DNA of 64,000 nucleotides. It comes from Psychrobacter namhaensis (GTDB lineage: Bacteria; Pseudomonadota; Gammaproteobacteria; Pseudomonadales; Moraxellaceae). Positions 18,610 to 27,689 of this stretch are shown here, one piece after another. The stretch is from assembly GCF_016107545.1 (NCBI RefSeq), contig NZ_JABASS010000012.1, positions 27,830 to 91,829 on the forward strand. The letters run 5' to 3'. Position numbers and translations under genes: made by a program. Within the stretch, counting starts at the first letter, position 1. Every line of letters starts with the position of its first letter. Under the pieces are notes generated by a model. The model ran no database searches, was not told where the DNA came from, and was given only the letters and a program-made list of their open reading frames with translations.

Positions 18610-19428
18610 ATGGACAGTAACCCTACCCCGCGTATTTATCTTGGCACTGGCGGCTATAGCGATACCGATCTGCTCGGCACGCTGTATCCCACTGGCACCA
18701 AAAAAACGGATTTTTTGCGTGAGTATGCCAAACAATATGGCGCGGTGGAGGTTAATAGCACCTTCTACGCACCCATCGGCCAAAAAGCCTTTGCCGGTAT
18801 GGTCGATAAAGCCTATGCGCAGGCAGACAGCCAATTAAAATTTGCCGTGAAGCTACATCAAGACTTCACCCATGCACGTAAAGGCACTGCCGATCATGCG
18901 CAGGCTTTTTTGACCGCGCTCACGCCGCTTATCGAAGCGAATGCTTTAGCCCCATTACTCTTGCAGTTTCCACACGGTTTTGATCGTACCCGCGAGCACA
19001 GGCTTTATCTGGCCAACCTTGTCAGTTGGTTTCAGGACTATCCACTCGCCATTGAGTTTCGTCATAACGGCTGGCACACCCCGCAAGTGGTCGATAGCTT
19101 TATCAAGCAAGGTTTGATTTGGTGCAGTGTCGATTATCCGAAAGTGAGCGGGCTCCCGCCATCGCGGTTGATATTTACCGAACGCACAGGTTATTTGCGT
19201 ATGCATGGCAATAATCTAAACTGGTGGGATGCGATGAGTGCGAGCGACCGTCATGATTATCGCTATAGTGAGGCGGAAATGAAGGACTGGGCGCAGGCGA
19301 TTGCCAATCAGCGCCAGCATTTTGACACGCTCTATATCTTCTTTCAAAACACCGTCAACGCGCATGCCTACTATAATATTGCGATGCTTAAAGAGGCGTT
19401 GGTTAAGTTTGGGTTTGAGGTGTTGTAG
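18610..19428 (+). CDS. DUF72 (YecE-like) family protein
   Basis: A 272-residue TIM-barrel protein of the DUF72 family. The signature pieces are YLGTGGYSD, VEVNSTFY, the FAVKLHQDFTHARK strand, LLQFPHGFDR, IEFRHNGWH, and a C-terminal YIFFQNTVNAHAYYNI, matching YecE homologues (FNNT..g.A..NA). No enzymatic activity is established for the family. An in-frame GTG at 18601 is an alternative start; neither has a strong ribosome site. It follows ispA by about 40 bp on the same strand and may be co-transcribed. Confidence 0.85.
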   Translation: MDSNPTPRIYLGTGGYSDTDLLGTLYPTGTKKTDFLREYAKQYGAVEVNSTFYAPIGQKAFAGMVDKAYAQADSQLKFAVKLHQDFTHARKGTADHAQAFLTALTPLIEANALAPLLLQFPHGFDRTREHRLYLANLVSWFQDYPLAIEFRHNGWHTPQVVDSFIKQGLIWCSVDYPKVSGLPPSRLIFTERTGYLRMHGNNLNWWDAMSASDRHDYRYSEAEMKDWAQAIANQRQHFDTLYIFFQNTVNAHAYYNIAMLKEALVKFGFEVL

Positions 19429-19489
19429 CTATTTCTACTCATTACTAAAATATTTTACACTTATTTGAACATTTATCTGGATTCATGAA

Positions 19490-20563
19490 ATGGAAGATAT
19501 TGAAATATACAATCTAGCTACAGATGTTATTTCTTCTATAGCTGCTGATCTGAATGAAAACTTATATTCTAAGATTAACGGTGTTTTATCAGTTTTGTGG
19601 AGAACAGATGAAAAATTTAATGCCTCAGCTCAATCAAATTCGAAAGTAGATGAGCCTCCAGTGCATACTGTAAATATGTATTACGAGTTAGCACGTCAGC
19701 TATATCGAGATATTGAGGAGTATTGCGCTTATATTGAAAGCGAATGTGACAAACCTATATTCGATACATTATTTGGAAGCCACCATAAATATAAAGAACT
19801 AATACCTTCAAGTTTTTCGAAAGCGGAATACAAAAAAAATATGTTTATCAGTACATTAACTTGGGTATTTTTTCATGAAATAGCTCATCTTAATCAGGAA
19901 CATGGACACATTCGAAGTCAAATACTTCAAAGTGACAATCATTCAATAGATGAATGTAATATTTATAAATCAGAGAACTTAGAAGGAAGAGCTGCTGCCA
20001 TATATCATACGACAGAAATGGCGGCAGACTTTGAAGCGGTATATATCTGTATCAAAGAATTAGTAAGGCATTTTAAAGGTATGGATTTAGAAGATTCTAT
20101 AGGATCGTTTGCATGTGCGCTTTCTTGTGCTTTATATAAATTTCACGGTATTAAACCATTAAACATAGATTCAGCACCTAAAGGTACTCATCCTTCGGTA
20201 ATTGTTAGATTAGAGCACCTTTTACCCCAGATATGGGAGTTTTTTGATATAGCAGAGGTGCAGTCTTTAGGTAAAATTAAGCTCAGTCGTTCTGAGCTAG
20301 TTTATATTTGTGAACTGCATTCGGTAACTGTAGGCTTATTCTGGTTCAGAAAGCAGCTATTATCAGAAGAAAAATTTCATGAGTTTCTTCATATAAGGAC
20401 TATCGATAGAATAGGGGGTAGAGAGTATATGAAAACCATCATCAGTACGTGGGATGAAATTGAGCCAGAGATAAATAAGAACAAACGTTTTGACGACCCT
20501 CTTGCTTTGCTCAGGTTTACTGGACAGTATAGGGAGTTAGTATTTGAAACAATAAATAGCTAA
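19490..20563 (+). CDS. Zincin-like metallopeptidase of unknown family, AT-rich
   Basis: A 357-residue protein I cannot assign to a named family with confidence. It shows a metallopeptidase pattern: HEIAH with His129, Glu130 and His133, then GH at 139-140, TTEMAADFEA (Glu176, Asp180) as a likely third zinc-ligand segment, and THPSVIVR (234-240), like the HP...R motif that closes M48, U49 and related gluzincin folds. No signal peptide or clear transmembrane helix is seen, although a hydrophobic stretch leads into HEIAH. The gene is clearly more AT-rich than ispA, DUF72 and sodB around it, which suggests transfer. Similar layout is known in the phage-exclusion protease Lit (peptidase U49), but identity was not tested. 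Confidence 0.6.
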   Translation: MEDIEIYNLATDVISSIAADLNENLYSKINGVLSVLWRTDEKFNASAQSNSKVDEPPVHTVNMYYELARQLYRDIEEYCAYIESECDKPIFDTLFGSHHKYKELIPSSFSKAEYKKNMFISTLTWVFFHEIAHLNQEHGHIRSQILQSDNHSIDECNIYKSENLEGRAAAIYHTTEMAADFEAVYICIKELVRHFKGMDLEDSIGSFACALSCALYKFHGIKPLNIDSAPKGTHPSVIVRLEHLLPQIWEFFDIAEVQSLGKIKLSRSELVYICELHSVTVGLFWFRKQLLSEEKFHEFLHIRTIDRIGGREYMKTIISTWDEIEPEINKNKRFDDPLALLRFTGQYRELVFETINS

Positions 20564-20593
20564 TGACTGTAATCAATCGAGTATATTCAAACC

Positions 20594-20624
20594 AAAAAAA
20601 GGACACCTCTCGGTGTCCTTTTTT
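20594..20624. terminator. Bidirectional terminator between zincin gene and sodB
   Basis: AAAAAGGACACC pairs with GGTGTCCTTTTT across a TCTC loop. It lies between convergent genes and has A and T runs on both sides. Confidence 0.9.
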
Positions 20625-20649
20625 AAATCAAATGCTTAAGTCTTAAAGA

Positions 20650-21279
20650 TTACTCTTCAACGCCAGCGTCTTGACCTTTATATTTTGCGTTTGCGTAGTC
20701 CCAGTTCACTAGCTTGTCTAGGAACGTGTCGACATAGTCAGGACGACGATTGCGGTAATCAACATAGTACGCATGTTCCCATACATCACACGTCAATACG
20801 GCAATTTTGTCATGAGCAAGTGGGTTATCAGCATCGCTAGTATTCATTACTGAAAGTTTACCGCCTACTTTATCAGTCACGAGCCACGCCCAACCTGAAC
20901 CGAACTGTGAGGTAGCTGCGTTTTTGAACTCTTCACGGAACTTATCATAGCTACCGAAGTCTTCTTCGATTTTGCCTTTTAGATCACCAGTAGGTTCGCC
21001 GCCGCCGTTATCTGGCGTCATGCAATTCCAGTAAAACGTGTGGTTCCACACTTGCGCTGCTTGGTTGAACATCGTTTGCTTGCTATCATCTTTCGCAGTC
21101 GCTTTGATGATCTCTGGCAACGTTTTGTCTTCTAGACCAGAACCTGGTAGTAGATCTTTTAGTTTGTTTACATAAGCTGCATGATGCTTATCATGATGAT
21201 ACTCTAGCGTCTCGGCACTGATATGTGGCTCTAGCGCGTCTTTTGCATATGGTAGGTCTGGTAAAGTAATGTTTGACAT
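20650..21279 (-). CDS. sodB: Iron superoxide dismutase
   Basis: A 209-residue Fe/Mn-family superoxide dismutase that converts superoxide to oxygen and peroxide in the cytosol. It has LPDLPYAKDALEPHIS at the front, metal-ligand His residues in EYHHDKHHAAYV and NHTFYWNCM, and the last ligands in DVWEHAYYVDY. The WNCMTPDNGGGEPTG wording is typical of the iron form (SodB) rather than SodA. The AAGGA site is well placed before the ATG. Confidence 0.95.
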   Translation of the reverse strand: MSNITLPDLPYAKDALEPHISAETLEYHHDKHHAAYVNKLKDLLPGSGLEDKTLPEIIKATAKDDSKQTMFNQAAQVWNHTFYWNCMTPDNGGGEPTGDLKGKIEEDFGSYDKFREEFKNAATSQFGSGWAWLVTDKVGGKLSVMNTSDADNPLAHDKIAVLTCDVWEHAYYVDYRNRRPDYVDTFLDKLVNWDYANAKYKGQDAGVEE

Positions 21280-21798
21280 AATTATTTTATCCTTGCTGTT
21301 TTTGGCCGTTACGTGATAGAAACTGAATTCTACACTGTTCTTACCCTAAAAAATAGCGGCCTAAATTGGCTGAGTTTATTGTTTGAACTGAGTGTTTTCG
21401 CTGCATACGTGTTATTGCCTAACACAGTAGCACGTATTATTATGAATCCAAAATTGACTTAACTATTATTCTTTGCCCAAAAGCCAAGTGTTTGACTTTA
21501 TGCGCGTTTATTAACGTCATATTTACAAGCCATAAGATATAATTCACTGTAGCTTGCCGCCTATTATAGCAATAGTCAGCGTTAATATCCGTTACCAAAT
21601 GTTATAGACGGCACAATCTGTATAGCCACGGGATATTTTTTACTGAGTAGTCACACCTGTCTTATAGCCGTAAGCTACCAGCATTAAGCTCACGATTGGG
21701 TCGAGCAATATAACCATAGTAGTATAACCACAGCAACCGAACCAAAAGTCCAAAACAGATTGACCAAACCATCACTACTTACCTGACGGAATGACTCT
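21280..21798. other. Intergenic region between divergent sodB and rdgB (519 bp)
   Basis: No ORF, tRNA or terminator was found. It should contain the sodB and rdgB promoters. Nothing else stands out by eye. Confidence 0.5.
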
Positions 21799-22458
21799 AT
21801 GAGCGCCACTAATCCATCAAACTTACTATCAGCCACTCAGTCGACAACCGATCATCAGTGGGTGCTCGCCAGTAATAATAAAGGCAAACTGGCTGAGTTT
21901 CAAAGGTTGTTTGCAGAAGCGAGCTTGGATGTCACTATCGTACCGCAAGGTCAGCTCGATATCGAAGATGCGATCGAGGATGGTCTAAGCTTTGTAGAGA
22001 ACGCCATTATCAAAGCACGACACGCCAGCCGTATCAGCGGATTGCCTGCCATTGCTGATGATTCAGGCTTATGCGTTCCTGCGCTGGGTAATGCCCCAGG
22101 TATCTACTCTGCTCGCTATGCAGGCGAACACGGCAATGATAGCAAAAACAACGCCAAGCTCATCGCTAAGTTGCAGCCTATTCGTAAACAACAGCCGGAT
22201 AACGCGGTGCAAGGTATGTTCGTTTGCGTATTGGCGATGGTGCGACATGCCGATGATCCGTTGCCGATTATCGCACAAGGACTATGGCATGGTGAGATTT
22301 TAGAAGCGCCGCACGGTGATGGCGGTTTTGGTTATGATCCGTTGTTTTGGCTACCCAACTTGCAAGCGAGTGCAGCAAGCCTAAGCGCGGCTGATAAAAA
22401 CCGTATCAGTCATCGTGGTCAGGCAATTAAGCAATTATTGGCACAGCTGCCTTTGTAG
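21799..22458 (+). CDS. rdgB: dITP/XTP pyrophosphatase RdgB (HAM1 family)
   Basis: A 219-residue HAM1/RdgB protein that hydrolyses non-canonical purine nucleoside triphosphates to monophosphates. It has the N-terminal VLASNNKGKLAEF, the active-site segments SFVENAIIKARHA, IADDSGLCVPAL and PGIYSARYAG, then GDGGFGYDPLF and the C-terminal SHRGQAIKQL. The front carries about 20 extra residues before the usual start. It is monocistronic. Confidence 0.95.
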   Translation: MSATNPSNLLSATQSTTDHQWVLASNNKGKLAEFQRLFAEASLDVTIVPQGQLDIEDAIEDGLSFVENAIIKARHASRISGLPAIADDSGLCVPALGNAPGIYSARYAGEHGNDSKNNAKLIAKLQPIRKQQPDNAVQGMFVCVLAMVRHADDPLPIIAQGLWHGEILEAPHGDGGFGYDPLFWLPNLQASAASLSAADKNRISHRGQAIKQLLAQLPL

Positions 22459-22954
22459 ATCATCCTAAAGCTTCTAGTCGATTCCATTTAGCGCTTTGAC
22501 TGCTCATACGGATACAAGACAACTGAAGGAAATCGAGCGCAAATTGTCCTTAAAGTGAGATTGACGATGTAGCAGATTCAAAGCGGATGGACGATAAAGA
22601 GATAATTTTTACTTTAATAAACAGATAGATTATACTGTTCTACTTTTAAAATTTTGCTGAAAGCCGTTATTTGTCTGTATAATTCACCAAAAAGCGTTAT
22701 TATGCGGACCATTTACGGTTTATGATTGATATTTGATAGCCTTTATAATATCGGCAATTTCACAGCTTTGTACTCTTTAGTGCCAAAGGCGATTGCTTGG
22801 CACTGACTGCGAGATTGCAGGCTATCATGCATTGTCCCCTATTTATTCCAATGGCAACGCCTAGTACATGCCCCTATGTTGAGGCACGGTTGTCTATTAC
22901 CATTTAACTCCAAGTACTATTAAATCAAACGTACTATTTAATCCTAAAGGTGTA
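22459..22954. other. Intergenic region between rdgB and tig (496 bp)
   Basis: No ORF is supported. It should contain the tig promoter and leader. The AT-rich part around 22600-22760 is promoter-like, but I cannot fix the elements. Confidence 0.45.
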
Positions 22955-22960
22955 ATGAAC

Positions 22961-24304
22961 ATGGCTACAGATTTACAAGTCACAACCAACAAGCTATCTA
23001 ATAAAGAAACCCAGCTAACGGTTAAAGTGCCCGTTGAAAAAATTCAAAACAAAGTTGAAGGTCGTATTCGTCAAGTGGCGAAAACTGCCAAAATTGACGG
23101 TTTCCGTAAAGGCAACGTTCCTATGTCACACATCCGCTCTCAGTACGGTGCTGGCATTCAACAAGAAGTCATCAACGATGTGATCCGTGACACAGTTTTT
23201 GAAGCGATCAAATCTGAAGACATCCGCGCGGTTGGCATGCCTAACATTGATGATGTAAAACTTGAAGATGATTTCTTGGTCTATCAAGCGACTGTTGAAA
23301 TCTTCCCAGAAGTTGACGTGCAAGGTATCAATGAAATCGAAGTTGAGCGTCACACTGCCCAAGTGAGTGACGAAGACGTTGACACCATGATCGAAAACCT
23401 ACAAAAACAACGTGAAGAGTTCGTTGAGAAAAAAGGCATGGCGGCGAAAGACAACCAAGTGACGTTTGATTTTGAAGGTTCAATCGACGGCGAAAAATTT
23501 GAAGGCGGCTCAAGCGAGGACTTCAAACTGGTGATCGGTAGCAACCAGATGATCCCAGGTTTTGAAGCGGGTATCAAAGGCATGAAAGCTGGCGAAGAAA
23601 AAATCATCGACGTGACCTTCCCAGAAGATTACCAAGCTGAAAACTTGGCTGGTAAAGAAGCACAGTTCAAAATCAACGTAAAATTGGTTGAAAAATCTAA
23701 GTTACCTGAAATCAATGAAGAGTTCCTAGAGCTATTCGGCGTGACCGAGGGCGGCGTTGAGAAATTAAAAGAAGACGTTCGCAAAAACATGGAACGCGAA
23801 ATCAAAAACGCTGCGCGTAGCCAAGTGAAGCAAGCGACTTTTGACGCTTTACTAGAAAAGAACGAGTTTGACGTACCAAACGCCATGCTAGAGCAAGAGA
23901 TCGAGCGTCAACGCAACATGATGATGCAACGTTTCTCTCAGCAGTTCGGTGCGAACGCTGATAGCTTCGATAAAGACATGCTGCCAAATGAGCTGTTTGA
24001 AGAGCAAGCATTACGTGCGGCCCGTCTTGGCATCATCGTTGCTCGTATCATCGATACCAAAGGCTTAGAAGTGGATCAAGAGCGCGTTGAAACCTTCATC
24101 AAAGAAGCCGCCGAAAACTACGAAGACCCAGCGGAAGTGATCGAGTACTACACCAATGACAAGCAGCAGCGCGCTAACATTGAGTCTGTAGTACTAGAAG
24201 ACCAAGTGGTTGATTATCTGATCGAGCAAGGCAAAGTCACTGACAAAGAAGTCAGCTACCAAGACTTGCTAGCCGCTCAGCAACAACAGCAGCAAGCAAT
24301 GTAA
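22961..24304 (+). CDS. tig: Trigger factor, ribosome-associated chaperone and PPIase
   Basis: A 447-residue trigger factor. The ribosome-binding domain (about 1-115) includes the signature [17 protein letters not shown]. The FKBP-type PPIase domain (about 155-245) reads [17 protein letters not shown] and [18 protein letters not shown]. The rest is the C-terminal chaperone domain ending in a Gln-rich tail (QQQQQ). The ATG at 22961 lies a normal distance from the AAAGGTG site; the ATG at 22955 is too close to it. In many Gammaproteobacteria tig is followed by clpP-clpX; here the urease cluster lies between them. Confidence 0.97.
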   Translation: MATDLQVTTNKLSNKETQLTVKVPVEKIQNKVEGRIRQVAKTAKIDGFRKGNVPMSHIRSQYGAGIQQEVINDVIRDTVFEAIKSEDIRAVGMPNIDDVKLEDDFLVYQATVEIFPEVDVQGINEIEVERHTAQVSDEDVDTMIENLQKQREEFVEKKGMAAKDNQVTFDFEGSIDGEKFEGGSSEDFKLVIGSNQMIPGFEAGIKGMKAGEEKIIDVTFPEDYQAENLAGKEAQFKINVKLVEKSKLPEINEEFLELFGVTEGGVEKLKEDVRKNMEREIKNAARSQVKQATFDALLEKNEFDVPNAMLEQEIERQRNMMMQRFSQQFGANADSFDKDMLPNELFEEQALRAARLGIIVARIIDTKGLEVDQERVETFIKEAAENYEDPAEVIEYYTNDKQQRANIESVVLEDQVVDYLIEQGKVTDKEVSYQDLLAAQQQQQQAM

Positions 24305-24356
24305 TTGATGTGACATGCTGTCTTTTTAGACACGCATTAGTCGGTTATCAAAACTA

Positions 24357-24395
24357 AAATGCGTCCCCAATCAAAAGACTGGGGGCGCATTTTTT
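24357..24395 (+). terminator. Terminator after tig
   Basis: AATGCGTCCCC (24358-24368) pairs with GGGGGCGCATT (24381-24391) and is followed by TTTTTT. The flanking A-rich left side allows some activity on the other strand for the urease operon. Confidence 0.85.
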
Positions 24396-24517
24396 ATGGT
24401 GTTATGGCATTTCAGTGGCAGCACGATCTAGTACTAAAGTCATCAATACATATAAGGTGCTTACAAAGACACAGCTGCCAAAGCCACACGCCTACAAGTC
24501 AAAACATAAAGAGCGCG

Positions 24518-25255
24518 TTACACCAAAGCAGGCGCTAACACCGCCCCTACGCCCAATAATACTAATCCACGCTGTAGCCACAAGTTACCACCCAAGCGTT
24601 GTTGCAACTGCTGACTGATCAGCGTACCGACTGCATATAACGCCACCATAGTCACCAGCATGCCGGCGTAAAAGCCCAGCTGACCGCTCATACCAACGTT
24701 TGCTGGCACTTCCAGCGCATGCGCCAACCCATGAAACACTGCCAAACCACCAAAACCAAATAATGACAGCTGTTGCATACTGGGTGTGCGTGCTGGTCGC
24801 GTTTGCACTGAACATGCGTCTTGTCTACTTTTAGAGCTCATTAAAATCATGGCCAATACGACCACTGATAGTAATATGGCCATTTCCACAAACCCAGTTG
24901 CAGCGGCAAATCCCGCGCCCCCCATCAAAACGCTAGCAGTGCCTAATATCGCCCCCAAGGACAGCCCTGCTGTCAGTGACACCATACCTAGACGTTGTTT
25001 TTGCAGCCCATAAAACAACATGCCCATACCTACTGCCAAAAACAGATGATCCAGCCCCGTCACTGGGTGCATCAGCCCCGCTTGCAACGTGCCTACAAAT
25101 GACAGCGCCTGCCCTGTCGTTGAGTGAATATGTCCTGAGTGCGCCTGCGCTAATGACGGTAGCATTAGTGATGTCGTCAACACAGTTGAGCCCGTCACGA
25201 TGCTACGAGCTGAGAGAGCTTGTGAAAAACGCGAACTTTTTGTATTTGCTATCAT
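24518..25255 (-). CDS. HupE/UreJ-family nickel permease, urease accessory
   Basis: A 245-residue HupE/UreJ membrane protein with an N-terminal signal peptide ending near LPSLAQA-HSGH and about six further hydrophobic helices. The family motif GLMHPVTGLDHLFLAVGMG contains the conserved His and Asp residues thought to bind nickel. It is the last gene of the urease operon, 62 bp after ureG by the preferred start, consistent with supplying Ni2+ for UreC. The ATG at 25255 has AAGGA 8 bases upstream and opens the signal peptide, so it is preferred over the ATG at 25276. Confidence 0.85.
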   Translation of the reverse strand: MIANTKSSRFSQALSARSIVTGSTVLTTSLMLPSLAQAHSGHIHSTTGQALSFVGTLQAGLMHPVTGLDHLFLAVGMGMLFYGLQKQRLGMVSLTAGLSLGAILGTASVLMGGAGFAAATGFVEMAILLSVVVLAMILMSSKSRQDACSVQTRPARTPSMQQLSLFGFGGLAVFHGLAHALEVPANVGMSGQLGFYAGMLVTMVALYAVGTLISQQLQQRLGGNLWLQRGLVLLGVGAVLAPALV

Positions 25256-25317
25256 GGGATTTTCCTTATTATTCATATTCTAATTTTCGATGATCTTCAT
25301 TGGTGAAGCGCCGCTGA

Positions 25318-26013
25318 CTAAGCGAGCATACCGTGCTCTTTGATAAACGCGATGATCTCATTGAGCCCATCTCCCGTTTTCATATTGCTAAATATAAAAG
25401 GTTTGTCGCCACGCATTTTTTTCGCATCGCGCTCCATGACGTCAAGCGAGGCGCCGACCATTGGCGCCAGATCGGTCTTATTAATAATTAATAAATCAGA
25501 TTTGGTAATACCCGGGCCACCTTTACGAGGTATCTTATCGCCTGCCGAGACATCGATGACATACAAAGTCAAATCAGACAGCTCTGGACTAAACGTCGCG
25601 GCCAAATTATCGCCACCTGACTCGATGATGATCATCTCCAAGCCCTCAAAGGTCGCTTGCAGCTCAGCGATAGTGGTCAAGTTGATTGACGCATCTTCAC
25701 GAATGGCAGTATGCGGGCAGCCGCCGGTCTCTACGCCGCGGATACGCTCAGCTGGCATGGCATTGTTGCGCGTCAAAAACTGCGAGTCTTCTTTGGTATA
25801 AATGTCGTTGGTCACGACTGCCATATTGATCGTATCACGCAGGTTTTGGCAAAGCCGTAAGGTCAAAGCCGTCTTACCACTACCGACAGGGCCACCAATA
25901 CCAAGGCGCAAACACGATAGCGCAGAAGGTGCAGGCTGGTTTAAACTGTCACTACCTGCTAGTGAGTCTGAGGTAGTTTGGGTGTGTTGCGGTTTGAGCG
26001 GGGTTAGAGACAT
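25318..26013 (-). CDS. ureG: Urease accessory GTPase UreG
   Basis: A 231-residue SIMIBI-class GTPase that drives nickel insertion into urease. It has the P-loop [11 protein letters not shown], the metal-binding Cys-Pro-His motif in [15 protein letters not shown], and the base-specificity NKTDLAP. The first about 30 residues, before [10 protein letters not shown], are a Gln, Ser and Pro-rich extension. The ATG at 26013 has AAGGAG 6 bases upstream; a longer frame to 26061 does not. It follows ureF by 56 bp. Confidence 0.96.
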   Translation of the reverse strand: MSLTPLKPQHTQTTSDSLAGSDSLNQPAPSALSCLRLGIGGPVGSGKTALTLRLCQNLRDTINMAVVTNDIYTKEDSQFLTRNNAMPAERIRGVETGGCPHTAIREDASINLTTIAELQATFEGLEMIIIESGGDNLAATFSPELSDLTLYVIDVSAGDKIPRKGGPGITKSDLLIINKTDLAPMVGASLDVMERDAKKMRGDKPFIFSNMKTGDGLNEIIAFIKEHGMLA

Positions 26014-26069
26014 GCTGGGCTCCTTAAACGGTTCATATGCGGTAAATATAAATAGGAACAACTATCAAA

Positions 26070-26873
26070 CTATGAGCGAAATAACCGGCTGTATTGCTCC
26101 TCATGCATACTTGAGAGGATAGCCAGATTGGGTAAATTATTAGAAATATTAAGACTTTTATAGAGGTCTTGACACAGCCGCTGACAGACTTGATCTTCAC
26201 TTGCAGCGAGCGTATCGACAATCTCTTGCGCCGTGGTTAAGTCCTCAAAGGCACGCTGTACCCTATCACTCAGCGTATCGACCTGCACGCTAAGCTTACG
26301 CTGTAATTGCCATAGGATACGCTGACCTGCCATTTGTCCTAGCGGCACTGTTTTGACGGCGGCGAGCACCATATTCTCTAATTGAGCAAATCCATAAGTA
26401 CTCATTGATTGCGACATTGGCAGTTGCCAGTGCTGAGCAATATGGGCGAAAAGCGGTAAAAACCCATCTTCAGGCACCTCCGTGGGTACGCCAAGACTCA
26501 GCACTTCGTTGAGCCACGCCACCATCGCTTGTGCCAGTTGCTGAGACTCAAGTACAAACTCTTTACTCTCTAAGCTGGCATGATAATCGTGTGCCAAACT
26601 CGCAGCCAGCGCGTCATGACCTTGACTCAGCGCTTGCATGATCAGCCCCAATATGGGCAGCTCGTAGCCAATAACGGCAAGCTCTAGGTAATCCTGCATG
26701 AATACAAGGGTACTGGCCTCATCAAAAATCACCCCTGACTCAATCGCTGCCTCCACACCTTGTGAATAGGTGTAGCTACCAATAGGTAAATTACTAGACG
26801 CCAGTATTAGCAGCCGTCCGAGCTGATCGGACTGATGTGACTTATGTAACTGAGCACTGTTATCAACCATCAT
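26070..26873 (-). CDS. ureF: Urease accessory protein UreF
   Basis: A 267-residue all-helical UreF, which with UreD/UreH and UreG forms the apo-urease activation complex. It shows LLILASSNLPIGSYTYSQGVEAAIESG near the front and the conserved LPLGQMAGQ-like segment (VPLGQMAGQRIL). Its start overlaps the ureE stop by four bases (ATGA), a sign of translational coupling. Confidence 0.93.
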   Translation of the reverse strand: MMVDNSAQLHKSHQSDQLGRLLILASSNLPIGSYTYSQGVEAAIESGVIFDEASTLVFMQDYLELAVIGYELPILGLIMQALSQGHDALAASLAHDYHASLESKEFVLESQQLAQAMVAWLNEVLSLGVPTEVPEDGFLPLFAHIAQHWQLPMSQSMSTYGFAQLENMVLAAVKTVPLGQMAGQRILWQLQRKLSVQVDTLSDRVQRAFEDLTTAQEIVDTLAASEDQVCQRLCQDLYKSLNISNNLPNLAILSSMHEEQYSRLFRS

Positions 26874-27502
26874 TTAAACTGGCCTGCAGGCTCATCAGGA
26901 TGGCTATGTCCGTGACCGCTCTCATGGCCTTGCTCATGCTTATGACTGTGTGAGGTACTGTGCGGATGACTATGCGCGTCGCTACTTAAATGAGAGTGAG
27001 AATGGCTATGCGAATGCCCTTGGCCTGACTGATAGGCGCCCGTCTCAGGCTCGAATGGGACTGACGTAGACTCGGTATGTAGACCAAGATTTTCGAGCAT
27101 TTGTGCCAGAACATGATCGTTTTCAAAATATAGCGCATACCCTGCATCACCCTGATCAAAACTGTGATCAAACATGAGTGGCACATGACGATTGCCCAAG
27201 TGATACGCGCCTTTCATTAATAAAAAGTCATCATCAGCCGTTACTTTGGTTACCGCTTGCGGCTTGGCGATGACTTGCATCAGCTCGCCTGTCGCACTGA
27301 TTAGGACATCATCTCCTTTTAATACGCCTGTACGAGGCAAGTCAACACCAACGGCCTCGCCTGAGACTGTCATGGCTCGAAAGCGAGAATGCTGACGGGT
27401 ATCAAAATCTAGCAGTAGATAGTCATCGGCTTGCTGCTGTTCTGCTAATTGTGCTTTTTGAATGTCGCTAACCGTACTTAAACGGGTGTTAAATATTTTC
27501 AT
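26870..27502 (-). CDS. ureE: Urease accessory nickel metallochaperone UreE
   Basis: A 210-residue UreE. The N-terminal peptide-binding domain (about 1-75) includes RTGVLKGDDVLIS, and the metal-binding domain contains YHLGNRHVPLMF with the conserved His pair. The C-terminus is a long His-rich tail (about 170-203, with HSHSHSHSH and HGHSHPD) able to hold several Ni2+ ions. It hands nickel to the UreDFG complex. The gene is coupled to ureF. The spacer to ureBC is 187 bp and contains short direct repeats. Confidence 0.95.
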   Translation of the reverse strand: MKIFNTRLSTVSDIQKAQLAEQQQADDYLLLDFDTRQHSRFRAMTVSGEAVGVDLPRTGVLKGDDVLISATGELMQVIAKPQAVTKVTADDDFLLMKGAYHLGNRHVPLMFDHSFDQGDAGYALYFENDHVLAQMLENLGLHTESTSVPFEPETGAYQSGQGHSHSHSHSHLSSDAHSHPHSTSHSHKHEQGHESGHGHSHPDEPAGQFK

Positions 27503-27652
27503 AAATAGGCTGCTCTACTGATTGTTGCTCAAACTATTGGTCAGTAATATGGATGGTAAAGGGGCTAGAGATAAAGGCAAAACCTCACCCAAAAAATCCC
27601 TTGTACATCGTTTTTAGCCTCGCCTTTAACATCGTTTTTAACATTGACTGTA

Positions 27653-27689
27653 GATATGAGTGTCTAAAAAAGATATAAGTGTCTAAAAA
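27653..27689. repeat. 18-bp near-perfect tandem duplication after ureBC
   Basis: GATATGAGTGTCTAAAAA (27653-27670) is repeated as GATATAAGTGTCTAAAAA (27672-27689) with one mismatch and one base between. The 19-bp period is the same as in the duplication before ispA. It lies in the ureBC-ureE spacer, ending where ureBC ends. Confidence 0.8.
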
